The notes beneath the pieces are model-generated. The model saw only the letters and a list, made by a program, of their open reading frames with translations, did not search any database and was not told the origin of the DNA. Positions 34,866-43,362 of a DNA stretch of 43,375 nucleotides are shown in pieces (position 1 is the first letter of the stretch; each line of letters begins with the position of its first letter). Both the position numbers and the translations under genes were made by a program. Location: NCBI RefSeq assembly GCF_014174255.1, contig NZ_JABEQJ010000038.1, positions 1 through 43,375 on the forward strand, in the 5' to 3' direction. The stretch comes from Gluconacetobacter sacchari (GTDB taxonomy: Bacteria; Pseudomonadota; Alphaproteobacteria; Acetobacterales; Acetobacteraceae).

Positions 34866-36065
34866 ATGTCGCTAGAACAAAGGAAAAACGAACGCATTTT
34901 GTTGACGTCGACAATTGTGTCCTGCATTGGTAGCGGCGCGAGTTCGATCCTGATCGGAAAATTGCTTTACGAATTGACTGGATCTGTCGGTGCATTTGGT
35001 ACCCTGATCTTTGTCGATTTCGTTCTAGCGATGGTCGTGAATTTGGTGGGCGGAGGGTGGATAGATCGAGCAAATGCAAAAGCCATTCTTTGCGGAAATG
35101 AGTTAGCCCGCGGTTGTGTTCTACTGATTATAGGGTGGCTTCTATGGCTTAACGTGAAATATTGGATGCTTGTGATGTTGCTGTTGTACACCCTGCGTGT
35201 CGGGCAACACTTGAGTAAGCTATCTATGTTTTCGCTGCTGCCACGCTGTATACCTCCATCGTCGCTTGCTAGCTTTACTGCTCGAAACTCAGGTGCCATG
35301 CAAGGCGCACTTTTAGTGGGGGCCACTTTCGTCGGTTTTGCATTGGTAGGGATGTCATATGCTCCGGTGATCGTGTTCGACGCTCTCACGTTCTTTGTTT
35401 CAGCTTTCCTACTGGCAAGGCTGACGGGCATTGATGTCAAGCCACGGTTGCCGAGAGTCGCGTTCCGGTCCATAATTGAGGATTGGATGCGATTCCGCCG
35501 CGAGTTTTTCCGCGACCCACGTTTGGCGGTATTTCTAGTACTTGCCGCGGAAGTTCCGATTTGTGTTGCCCTGAGTAATCTCTGGTTAGCGCCGCTCGTA
35601 TTCGTTAGATTTAACGATAATCCAATATATTTGTCGGTCTTCGAAGGTTCTTTCTCTGTGGGCGCAATTACAGTTTTTTTCTTTAGAAACTATTTGGGTA
35701 GAGACGAGGCGGGGTATGTATTCATGTTATTGCAAGCAATTTCAATAATATTGTTGGGATTCTGTTGGTCTCCTGCGTTTGCAATTTTAGGTTTTGTCGC
35801 GCTGGGAGTCGGTCTTGCTTCCTCGAATGTATATTTCTCAGTTCGCCTGCAGAGTTGGAACCATAAGGGTGATTATGGAAAAATAATGGGATACTCATCG
35901 GTTATGAATCTTGCGGTCGCACTGGCGATTTTGCCGGTATTCTCGTTTGTGACGGACCAATCTCTCGGGGTTTCGATTGTAATGTTCGGAGTGTTGGTAT
36001 TGTCCGTAACTGCAATGCTGTTCTTAAAGGGCGGTACTAATGGGAAAGGGACCATAACGACGTGA
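34866..36065 (+). CDS. MFS exporter
   Basis: A membrane protein of 399 aa with about twelve hydrophobic helices (for example LTSTIVSCIGSGASSILIGK, MLVMLLLYTLRVGQHLSKLS, AILGFVALGVGLASSNVYFS). Its layout is that of the MFS_3/EntS-like drug and siderophore exporters. The position inside the cluster makes export of, or self-protection against, the product its likely role. The ATG at 34866 is used; in-frame TTG codons at 34815 and 34833 are possible, the latter with GGAG 7 nt before it. The last codons overlap the start of a 37-codon ORF (GTGA). Confidence 0.85.
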   Translation: MSLEQRKNERILLTSTIVSCIGSGASSILIGKLLYELTGSVGAFGTLIFVDFVLAMVVNLVGGGWIDRANAKAILCGNELARGCVLLIIGWLLWLNVKYWMLVMLLLYTLRVGQHLSKLSMFSLLPRCIPPSSLASFTARNSGAMQGALLVGATFVGFALVGMSYAPVIVFDALTFFVSAFLLARLTGIDVKPRLPRVAFRSIIEDWMRFRREFFRDPRLAVFLVLAAEVPICVALSNLWLAPLVFVRFNDNPIYLSVFEGSFSVGAITVFFFRNYLGRDEAGYVFMLLQAISIILLGFCWSPAFAILGFVALGVGLASSNVYFSVRLQSWNHKGDYGKIMGYSSVMNLAVALAILPVFSFVTDQSLGVSIVMFGVLVLSVTAMLFLKGGTNGKGTITT

Positions 36066-36175
36066 GAACTTTCATTCAATCGTCGGAACATCTCTTTACT
36101 AGGGTTCACTCGCTGCATGTGCGAGCCCTTCGCTTGCTGGATCAGGGATTCGATAATAAGGAAGTTACATTGTGA
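36062..36175 (+). CDS. Small coupled ORF (37 aa) of unknown function
   Basis: A GTG overlapping the exporter stop (GTGA) opens a 37-codon frame whose TGA in turn overlaps the GTG start of the next ligase (TTGTGA). It starts VRTFIQSSEHLFTRVHSLHV and ends LLDQGFDNKEVTL. It has no Cys, and the middle could form an amphipathic basic helix. The double overlap is what one expects of a translated, stoichiometry-coupled gene, but such a frame can also arise by chance. It could be a precursor or carrier peptide for the ATP-grasp enzymes, a small partner protein, or merely a leader for ligase 2. I know of no family for it. Confidence 0.4.
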   Translation: MRTFIQSSEHLFTRVHSLHVRALRLLDQGFDNKEVTL

Positions 36176-37380
36176 CTGAGCGAAATGCCGATTCCAACAC
36201 CATTGTGATTTTTGGTGGACGTGGCCACCTGCTTGAGCGCGCGGCAGGGCTAGGCTTGAAGACCATTCTCGTAGAGGAGCCCTCGGAGATGCAATCCGAA
36301 TGGTTTGGTCTTGCATCTAAAACATTGCTGCTACCCTATAAACGGTCCGACGATTATATCGGTTGTCTGGCGGCTCTCCATGAGCGAGACCCCCTTCTCG
36401 CGATGATTTCCGTGAACGAAATCGGCCTTTCGGCCGCTGCTGCTGCGTCTGAAGCGCTGGATCTGCCACACCTCTCGATGGAAGGCATTAGATGCATAAG
36501 GGATAAGCACCTTTTTCGGCAAGCATTGCAGGGCGACCTGGGGGTCCGCGCTGCTGCAGTGTCTAACCCCGATGACGTTGTCGAGTTCGGCGAACAAAAC
36601 GGCTGGCCTCTAGTGCTGAAGCCCCGGCAGGGTACCGGAAGCACAGGCGTAAGAAGAATTGCCAGCAGTGAAGATTGCGTTCAATTGGAACTAGCGGACG
36701 AATCAGGATATTTAGTGGAAGAATTTTTGTTTGGTCGAGAACTATCTGTCGAATCATTTAGCTTTGGTGGGCGACACTTAATCGTTGCGATAAATGAAGA
36801 GACGAATGGAGGGGGGAGTATACAGAACGAGTTTCTGGAAATTGCACATCAACTTCCGGCGTGTCTAACCGAGCGTGAAGTATCTGCGGTTCATGATGTC
36901 GTAATAAAGATGCTTGATAAGGTGAATATATCTGACGGTGCGTCGCACACGGAAGTTATACTTACGCACGGAGGGCCTCGAATTGTAGAAACCCACGCTC
37001 GCATCGGTGGAGACCATATAACAGATATGATCTATGCGCTGTCAGGCTTGGACCTCGTGCGTCTCTCTGTTGGGTGGGCCGCGAAAAAAATAGCACCGCT
37101 TGAGGTCCCTCCGCAGATGCACGGTGGCGCCGCAATTCGATACTTTACTGCGGCTCCTGGGAAAGTGGTATCTGTTGGGATGTCCGCTCCCTGGCGTTAT
37201 TATCCAGGGGTGATTGACCTGCAACTCACGGCGACTCCTGGCAGCGTAGTTGGTCCGACTGCGAAGTCTAGTGACAGGCTAGGTTATGTCATGGCTGTGG
37301 GACAGAACTCATCCGTCGCAGCGGAGACATGCAAACGTGTTGTCGAGGCCATAGAAATCAAAACTATTCCTCTATCTTAA
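36172..37380 (+). CDS. ATP-grasp ligase 2 (L-amino-acid ligase type)
   Basis: The second carboxylate-amine ligase, 402 aa. The pre-ATP-grasp domain starts IVIFGGRGHLLERAAGLGLK; a typical SVNEIGLSAAAAASEALDLP follows. The ATP-grasp core has PLVLKPRQGTGSTGVRRIAS, YLVEEFLFGRELSVESFSFG and the metal site GASHTEVILTHGGPRIVETH followed by ARIGGDHI. It is clearly different from ligase 1, so the product may contain two amide bonds made by separate enzymes. The GTG start has AAGGAAG about 8 nt upstream and overlaps the stop of the small ORF. Family relatives make dipeptides or add amino acids to unusual acids; the substrates here are unknown. Confidence 0.85.
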   Translation: MTERNADSNTIVIFGGRGHLLERAAGLGLKTILVEEPSEMQSEWFGLASKTLLLPYKRSDDYIGCLAALHERDPLLAMISVNEIGLSAAAAASEALDLPHLSMEGIRCIRDKHLFRQALQGDLGVRAAAVSNPDDVVEFGEQNGWPLVLKPRQGTGSTGVRRIASSEDCVQLELADESGYLVEEFLFGRELSVESFSFGGRHLIVAINEETNGGGSIQNEFLEIAHQLPACLTEREVSAVHDVVIKMLDKVNISDGASHTEVILTHGGPRIVETHARIGGDHITDMIYALSGLDLVRLSVGWAAKKIAPLEVPPQMHGGAAIRYFTAAPGKVVSVGMSAPWRYYPGVIDLQLTATPGSVVGPTAKSSDRLGYVMAVGQNSSVAAETCKRVVEAIEIKTIPLS

Positions 37381-37971
37381 TGGCTCAGTGTGCTAATTGT
37401 TTCTGGCGATCGTCTTGAGCGCTGGCGGGTTGACGTGATGCGCGTGGTTGACATGCCAATCTGGTGCCGGATGGCCCTTCAATGGAACCATCCGACTTGA
37501 GCCGCCCGACTATGAGCGCGTCCGTCTCTCGCCGGACGGTTGTGGCAATGTCCTTGCATGACATATTGCCTCCTTTAGCGGGAGTTTTTGCTACTGGAGC
37601 CGGGCACTCTGGAAATTCCGGCCAAATGGATCCGAAGAGGGGCGCGCGTCACATGCTCTCGACATTTTCGATGGCTCGGCCGGATGAAGAAAGTTTGTCT
37701 AATCAGTTCGGATCGGCAAAATTGTCAGTATCGAGTTAAAGTGCTATAAGGCGCTGTCACGTTGCGTGACAATCTGACGACACCGCACTGGAGACGAACT
37801 ACAATAAAACGATTTGACTAGAGCAACTCCTGTCCGGCAAGGCGGTATGGAAGATAATTGGCCACTCGGCGCCAATTGCGGAGTAGGGACGACGGTGGTG
37901 CCGTGCACGGTTTCCACTCGATTGGTAAAGCACTTAAGAAACCGTCCGTAGGACGCCCGAATGGACATGAT
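37381..37971. other. 591-nt gap inside the cluster
   Basis: No gene is supported. Open frames exist (for example 37464-37739) but lack a ribosome site, family likeness and sensible composition. The right half holds a perfect palindrome at 37755-37771. The gap suggests that the decarboxylase gene has its own promoter. Confidence 0.5.
37755..37771. promoter_or_regulatory. Palindrome upstream of the decarboxylase gene
   Basis: TGTCACG-TTG-CGTGACA is a perfect 7-bp inverted repeat about 200 nt before the decarboxylase start. It differs from the dyads near tetR, so another regulator may act here. No promoter boxes are clear around it. Confidence 0.4.
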
Positions 37972-39294
37972 ATGGAAGCCTTTAATTATCATCAGGGTGA
38001 ATTATACTGCGAAGAATGTCGTGTTGATGACATTTTGAAGGAAGTTGGGTCTCCTGTATTCATCTATTCAAAAAAATCATATGTGGAGCGTCTGGCCGCA
38101 ATTCGTGAAGCGTTCGACGTGGTCGACCCGCTGATTTGCTTTTCAGTAAAGAGCTGCCCGAATCTCCATTTGCTTCGTGTTCTACATGAGCAGGGGGCTG
38201 GTATGGACGTCGTCAGTGGTGGTGAGTTGTATCGTGCTCTTAGTGCTGGTTCACCGGCGTCAAATATCGTATTTGCTGGTGTTGGCAAGTCACGGCTCGA
38301 ACTCGAGATGGCAATTGAAGCCAAGCCTTTTTTGATTAACGTTGAGTCCGAACAGGAATTAGAACGGCTATACGAGATTTGTCTGGCACGTGAAGAGAGT
38401 ATTTCTGTAGGAATTCGTGTGAACCTCGATGTTGCGGATCCTAATACTCCGGAAAAGACGGCGACTGGTGGCCGGACTAGTAAATTTGGCGTTCCGCTCT
38501 TCGGGGTGGTTGAGCTTTTTAAGAAATATCGCGATAGAAAATTTATAAATTTAACTGCATTACATGTTCACCTTGGCTCACCGATTACGTCGGCATTGCC
38601 TTATCTTCAAGCTATAGGTAAGCTCGACTCTCTTGTCGGTGAGATCCGATCCCAGGGGTGTTCGATACAAGTATTGGATATTGGAGGCGGGTTCCCAACG
38701 GAGCCAGATTCCTCGGCAAATCGCAAGAATTTGGCTGTCCTGGCTAAGGAAATCTGTAGTCGGATCAAGCCATTAACAGAGTCCGGAATTAGAATCGTTA
38801 TTGAACCAGGGCGATCCGTGAGTGCAGATAGCGGCATTCTGGTTAGCCGGGTAGAGTATATCAAGCAAGGATGGGATAAAAAGATCATTGTTCTCGATGC
38901 GGGAATGAATGTGCTGATTAGACCAACGCTCTATGGATCCAAGCATTTTATTTGGCCATCAATTTTTCAAGACTTTTCAGGTCCGTGGACTGAGGTTGCG
39001 AAGTTAAATGGCGATACCAATAGTGAGCAACCTGATCCAGTCGATATTGTTGGTCCGATCTGTGAGTCCGGAGACTTTCTCGCGCTCAATTACCGGTGCG
39101 AGTTGCCACCTGAAGGCGGCTATATGGCCGTATTTTCGTCAGGTGCTTATGGGATGTCGATGGCTAGCCAATATAACTCGCGCCCCAGACCGGCGGAAGT
39201 ACTCGTAGACGGGGGTACGTTTAAAGTGATCCGCCGCCGGGAGGCGTATGAAGACCTTGTGAAACATGAAATCGACGACACCGATATACCATGA
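37972..39294 (+). CDS. Diaminopimelate decarboxylase-like PLP enzyme (LysA type)
   Basis: A fold-type III PLP decarboxylase of 440 aa. The start at 37972 gives the typical LysA opening (FNYHQGELYCEECRVDDILK). Motifs: PLP Lys 60 in CFSVKSCPN, MDVVSGGELYRAL, LHVHLGSPI (His 198-200), LDIGGGFP (236-242), IEPGRSVSADSG (277-288), LDAGMNVLIRPTLYGSKH (308-325) and CESGD with Cys 364. The last two motifs are those of true DAP decarboxylases. The usual HxGSQ is HLGSP here. In the cluster it could decarboxylate a DAP-, lysine- or ornithine-like unit, or a ligase product, on the D-centre; alternatively it could be a resistant spare LysA. The open frame extends to 37858 with unlike residues. Confidence 0.88.
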   Translation: MEAFNYHQGELYCEECRVDDILKEVGSPVFIYSKKSYVERLAAIREAFDVVDPLICFSVKSCPNLHLLRVLHEQGAGMDVVSGGELYRALSAGSPASNIVFAGVGKSRLELEMAIEAKPFLINVESEQELERLYEICLAREESISVGIRVNLDVADPNTPEKTATGGRTSKFGVPLFGVVELFKKYRDRKFINLTALHVHLGSPITSALPYLQAIGKLDSLVGEIRSQGCSIQVLDIGGGFPTEPDSSANRKNLAVLAKEICSRIKPLTESGIRIVIEPGRSVSADSGILVSRVEYIKQGWDKKIIVLDAGMNVLIRPTLYGSKHFIWPSIFQDFSGPWTEVAKLNGDTNSEQPDPVDIVGPICESGDFLALNYRCELPPEGGYMAVFSSGAYGMSMASQYNSRPRPAEVLVDGGTFKVIRRREAYEDLVKHEIDDTDIP

Positions 39295-40871
39295 AACGAA
39301 CTACATAGGTCCGAGAGACTTGTCCTCGAATCTACATTATGACGCGTCCTAGGTTTGCTTTTGTGAAGCAGTCGTCCAAAGAGAGCGCGGCATCGCAAAC
39401 ATGCCTTCGGCCGCGCTGCATTGGGTGAGAGGCGGAGAGGTCTCCTGGGCTAAAGGCTTTGTTCACTGCGTCTGGGATTTCACGCGGGGCATTTCGGAGA
39501 TGTACGAGGATTCAATGGTCCGGGCTCGAGGGGGCGAGTGTCTAGATGATCCGTTCGCCGTGATTGTTACGTTAGGGGCGTAGTCTTGGCGAAAGGATTC
39601 GGGATTGCGAGGTGGCATCCGCGCTGAGCCGATTGCCTTCTTCGCCAGTTCCATCGGCGTCGAAGGCGGTTAATGAACCTACACCACGGTGCGAGTGGTC
39701 CTTGGCAAAAAGCATCGTGAGCGGTAGGCGGATTATTCCGTCAGGTTTGACGTTTCTGACGTAAGTGCCGGTTGACGGTCGAATTTCGGCTGGGGGGCCG
39801 CAAGCTCGTTACGGGCCGCAGGTAGATGGCACATCCGTCGACGCGGTCGGAGGTTGCGATCCCAGAAGCGAGAGTGTGAGTCAATGGTGCAAGAGAGTTT
39901 GCGATAAGTGCTGCAATCAGGAGGGTGGCATCACGATTCGCTGGGGAAGGTCGCGGGGAAGAGCGGCTGAATGTTCGTCGTTTTCGGCAAGCAGCGGAAA
40001 TGGAAAGCGATGGCTCGACCACGGTGTTGCGGCAGCTTCCGTTGCGTCTGCATATGGATAATATCTAGAGAATCTTTAATTTTTTGGCGTGAATCGTTGA
40101 GGACCGATGGGGCATGGTCGCGTTGTGTGGGATGATGGCACGTTTGTGGATTGCGGTCGTGCTCCTGCCTGTCGGGAATTTGTCGGTCAATAATGCAGAG
40201 AGTGCCGAAACACGCGTCAGCGATCATCCATCTGTCGTCATCTCCTCTCGTTTGCTAACGACCATAGTGTTCAATGAGTGCGGCTCGCATGTAACCCCTG
40301 ATGCTTTCGAGGCACCCTCCCATGCCAACGAGATTGTGGGGCGCCAAACAGGTGCCCGCGCACAACAGACCAAAAGCGAGCTCTAATGAGCGAATCGCAA
40401 GAGAGATGCTGGCGATCAAGGCACACATTTATTCGCGAAGATCTTGAAACACGGCGGAATGGTTCGAGCTACGCCTACATGTGGGGTGCGTTGTAGGCGC
40501 CTTGCGATGTGCCACGAGGCTGGGCGGGCGATTGAAGGGATATCGTGTGCCCGAAGTTGACGATTTCCGCGGAAGTGCATGAAGCGGGTTCTGGAGACCG
40601 CTGATTGCGCCGCGACCTATTTAGGGGTCTTACAACCTGAAAGTTGGAGTTCACCGGTGATTCGATATTGGGAGTCGCCTGATCGGCGGATTTCATTGAA
40701 ACCCGAGGTGTCGATATTTTTTATTCTGGAGAAGCCTCAAGTTGCTGGTTCCGTTGGCTATGTGCGGCGCTCGGTTCCGTACACGGGAGACTGCGGCCGA
40801 TATGCACGGGTGCGGAAGGATTGTGAACGTTGATTGGTGCGACGCGGGGTAGCGAAGGCCGGCAACGCTTT
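39295..40871. other. 1.6-kb stretch with no convincing gene
   Basis: Between the decarboxylase and the efflux genes I see only short frames in several phases (60-98 codons) without family likeness. The best of them, at 40114-40386, is listed separately. The composition stays island-like. It may contain worn-out genes and the efflux promoter; nothing can be named. Confidence 0.4.
40114..40386 (+). CDS. Possible small exported protein
   Basis: A 90-codon frame with a signal-like start (MMARLWIAVVLLPVGNLSVN) and a polar remainder containing one further Cys. A GAGGA stands about 13 nt before the ATG, further than ideal. No family is recognised and the codon pattern is not decisive, so it may be a chance frame. 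Confidence 0.22.
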   Translation: MVALCGMMARLWIAVVLLPVGNLSVNNAESAETRVSDHPSVVISSRLLTTIVFNECGSHVTPDAFEAPSHANEIVGRQTGARAQQTKSEL

Positions 40872-42365
40872 ATGAAAGCGTTATTATTTCAAATTGCAGT
40901 TTTGATGTATGGAGGGCTCGATGGGTGCGCGGTCGGTCCTACTTACCGGCCTTCCAATCAACCAATTCCAGATAGTTTTGGCATATCGCGTGATTTTACC
41001 CCTTCAAGCACCAAGAACGCTCAGATACTCTTTGCGGGCAAAGATCTACCCGGTGAATGGTGGAGGTGCTTTGAAAATTCCGCTTTAAGTGGGCTTGTGG
41101 ATCGAGGCCTCGCACACAGTCCAACGCTTATCGCTGCACGCGATACGCTCCTCGCTGCACAGGAAAGCGTTCTAGCTCAATATGCTGGCCTTCTGCCTGG
41201 TATCGACGGTCAGGCAAGGGGGATTCAGCAAAAATATCCCTATGCAGAGAGCGGGATTCCTAATTCGAACGGAACTTGGACGTATTACGATCTTCATCTT
41301 GCGTTCAGCTACAATATTGACCTCTGGGGCGGGGTCAGGCGTGGCATAGAGCGTGAGACTGCGGTCCGGGATGCAGTAGAGGCACGGCTACAGGCCGCTT
41401 ATGTTGTTTTGACGGGGAATATCGTTGCTACGGTAATTAACACTGCCATGCTCGCGCGTGAGTTGGCGGAGCAGAAACGTTTGGTCAGCCTCGAAACGGA
41501 ATATCTTAGAACTATCGAGGCGCAATACGCGGTGGGAGCCGCATCGGAGACTGATCTGGCTCTTCAACATGCGCAGCTCGCGGAACAGTCTGCGCTTGTG
41601 CCAAGGTTCAGGGTCCGATTTCTTAATGCTCGACATGCATTAGCTGATCTTGTCGGCGGGTTACCGGATGACAAGGCAATGCCGGCTATTGACCTGGACG
41701 ATCTCACACTGCCTGCAGTGCTGCCACTTGGTGTCCCTTCAAGAGTCCTAGAGCATAGGCCAGATATTCGGGAGGCCGCAGCAGAGCTGCATGCGGCGAC
41801 GGCTGCGGTAGGCATTGCGGAGGCGGCACGCCTACCGTCCCTGGTAGTTTCCGGTGCCTGGGGAGACATTGCGGCGCGAGTTGCACAATTTGCCGTCCCG
41901 GGAAATGGCATGGCGGTATTGGCTGGTCAGATTACGCAGCCAATCTTTCAGGGCGGACGGCTGCTGCACGGTCAGCGTCAAGCGGAAGCAAACCTTTTGG
42001 CTGGCGCCGAGCACTGGCGTGCCGTCGTGTACTCCGCATTCCACAACGTAGCGGACGTCCTGACTCAGATTGCCGCAGATAAAGATGTATTTGATGCGGA
42101 GGTCGAAGCAGAGCGAGCTGCGTCTCAGGCGATGTTTCTGGCACAAAAGCAGTACAGTTTGGGGGGAAGCTCTTACATTGCGGTTCTTATCGCGGAAATG
42201 GCCTATCAGCGAGCCTTGATCGAACTGATCGAGGCCCGAGCAGCAAGGCTATCCGATAGTGCCGCGTTATTCGTTAGTCTCGGTGGTGGGTGGTGGAGCC
42301 GCCCCGAGGATCACGCTCTTATGCCTGAGCGAGTTTTGCCATTTAACAGGGGGATTCTCCAATGA
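40872..42365 (+). CDS. NodT-family outer-membrane efflux lipoprotein
   Basis: A TolC-like outer-membrane factor of 497 aa for an RND pump. It has a lipoprotein signal peptide with lipobox (GLDGC, start ATG at 40872) followed by AVGPTYRP, the usual NodT opening (VGPxYxxP). Two OEP repeats follow: EWWRCFENSALSGLVDRGLA and SPTLIAARDTLLAAQESVLA first, PSLVVSGAWGDIA and GQITQPIFQGGRLLHGQRQA later. AQKQYSLGGSSYIAVLIAEM is typical of the end. The stop overlaps the adaptor start (ATGA). With the adaptor it would make a tripartite pump that might export the cluster product or give resistance. Confidence 0.9.
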   Translation: MKALLFQIAVLMYGGLDGCAVGPTYRPSNQPIPDSFGISRDFTPSSTKNAQILFAGKDLPGEWWRCFENSALSGLVDRGLAHSPTLIAARDTLLAAQESVLAQYAGLLPGIDGQARGIQQKYPYAESGIPNSNGTWTYYDLHLAFSYNIDLWGGVRRGIERETAVRDAVEARLQAAYVVLTGNIVATVINTAMLARELAEQKRLVSLETEYLRTIEAQYAVGAASETDLALQHAQLAEQSALVPRFRVRFLNARHALADLVGGLPDDKAMPAIDLDDLTLPAVLPLGVPSRVLEHRPDIREAAAELHAATAAVGIAEAARLPSLVVSGAWGDIAARVAQFAVPGNGMAVLAGQITQPIFQGGRLLHGQRQAEANLLAGAEHWRAVVYSAFHNVADVLTQIAADKDVFDAEVEAERAASQAMFLAQKQYSLGGSSYIAVLIAEMAYQRALIELIEARAARLSDSAALFVSLGGGWWSRPEDHALMPERVLPFNRGILQ

Positions 42366-43288
42366 CGAGCCGAATCCTCGCGATCTGCGGCCTTACTATC
42401 TTTCTGTTCGCCGTAATCATCTTTGGCGTCCCCACGTGGCGTGCTGCTGGCCCGCTCGTTCAAGATACCCCTATAACAGTTACGGCGACGGTTGCACGGC
42501 TGGTGTCATGGCGCCCGCATCTGCATTTCGTCGGAACATTACGCGCACATTGGGGTACGGCGCTTTCTTTTCAGACGGAGGGCCTCGTTTCACAGATCGG
42601 TTTTCATTCTGGGCAGCGTGTGGAAGCTGGCACAATCCTCGCGCAACTGCAGCTTAACGACGAAACTGCGCTTTTCGCAAAGTATGCAGCACAGGCTGAC
42701 CTCGACCTAATCAACTTGAAGCGTGACACGGCTCAGCTTATGGCGCATGCTGTAAGTAGAGCACTTGTTGATCATGACCGTCTTACATTGGCTGCCGACC
42801 GAGCTCAACGCGACGCGGAACAAGCCCTTATTGCCACGAAGACCCTAAGAGCGCCATTTTCTGGTCGCCTTGGCATTCGGCGTATAGATCCTGGGCAATA
42901 TCTCACAGCCGGGTCCGAAGTCGTCACTCTGCAATCTATCGATCCGATCTACGTCGATTTCTTCGTCCCGCAACGCTATGCGGAACGTATTCATACCGGC
43001 GCGGATGTTGCTGTGTCGTTGGATTCCTCACCGGAGGATCTGGTCCGAGCGCACGTAACTGCGACGACACCTGCGCTCGATATTGCCAGTCGCACCTTGA
43101 TGGTCCGCGCTGCAATGTCAAATCCCGACGAACGCCTCTTGCCTGGAGCGTTTGCGAATGTGGATCTCGCATATGCCGAGCCTATACCGCTCGTTGTGAT
43201 TCCTCAAGCAGCGGTCCTCTATCATCCTTACGGTAAGCACCCGGCGAGTGACGCCTTGCTGAATTTTTCTGGTCTGGGTCAGCTATGA
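42362..43288 (+). CDS. RND periplasmic adaptor (HlyD/AcrA type), short C-terminus
   Basis: A membrane-fusion protein of 308 aa with an N-terminal membrane segment (ILAICGLTIFLFAVIIFGV). The lipoyl half-motifs TALSFQTEGLVSQIGFHSGQ and LRAPFSGRLGIRRIDPGQYL flank a short alpha-hairpin, and a beta-barrel follows (SIDPIYVDFFVPQRYAERIH, LPGAFANVDLAYAEPIPLVV). The usual membrane-proximal C-terminal domain of about 60 residues, expected after VIPQAAVLYHPYG, is missing; the frame ends in unrelated residues (ASDALLNFSGLGQL). It may be truncated by a frameshift near 43230, or be a naturally short form. It is coupled to the outer-membrane factor gene by ATGA. Confidence 0.82.
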   Translation: MTSRILAICGLTIFLFAVIIFGVPTWRAAGPLVQDTPITVTATVARLVSWRPHLHFVGTLRAHWGTALSFQTEGLVSQIGFHSGQRVEAGTILAQLQLNDETALFAKYAAQADLDLINLKRDTAQLMAHAVSRALVDHDRLTLAADRAQRDAEQALIATKTLRAPFSGRLGIRRIDPGQYLTAGSEVVTLQSIDPIYVDFFVPQRYAERIHTGADVAVSLDSSPEDLVRAHVTATTPALDIASRTLMVRAAMSNPDERLLPGAFANVDLAYAEPIPLVVIPQAAVLYHPYGKHPASDALLNFSGLGQL

Positions 43289-43318
43289 GGCATGAGCGAC
43301 ACAAGAGATCAGAATGGT

Positions 43319-43347
43319 ACACTACCTGCGAGCCTCGCAGGTAGTGT
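43319..43347. repeat. 29-bp perfect palindrome after the adaptor gene
   Basis: Two 14-bp arms (ACACTACCTGCGAG and its complement) surround a single C. It begins 30 nt after the adaptor stop. No T-run follows. It may be a transcription terminator or attenuator, a regulator site, or the end of a mobile element. Confidence 0.6.
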
Positions 43348-43362
43348 TGCAGACAGGCTCCA

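Noticed and set aside
37464-37739. 91-codon frame between ligase 2 and the decarboxylase
   Set aside because: Non-ATG start without ribosome site, no domain, no signal peptide, and poor composition.
39401-40061. Short frames at 39401-39583 and 39765-40061 as genes
   Set aside because: No ribosome site of note, no family likeness, and competing frames on the other strand of the same length.
40579-40833. 84-codon frame upstream of the outer-membrane factor
   Set aside because: Composition is unremarkable and no domain is seen. It ends just before the efflux gene but shows no conserved feature, so I could not support it.
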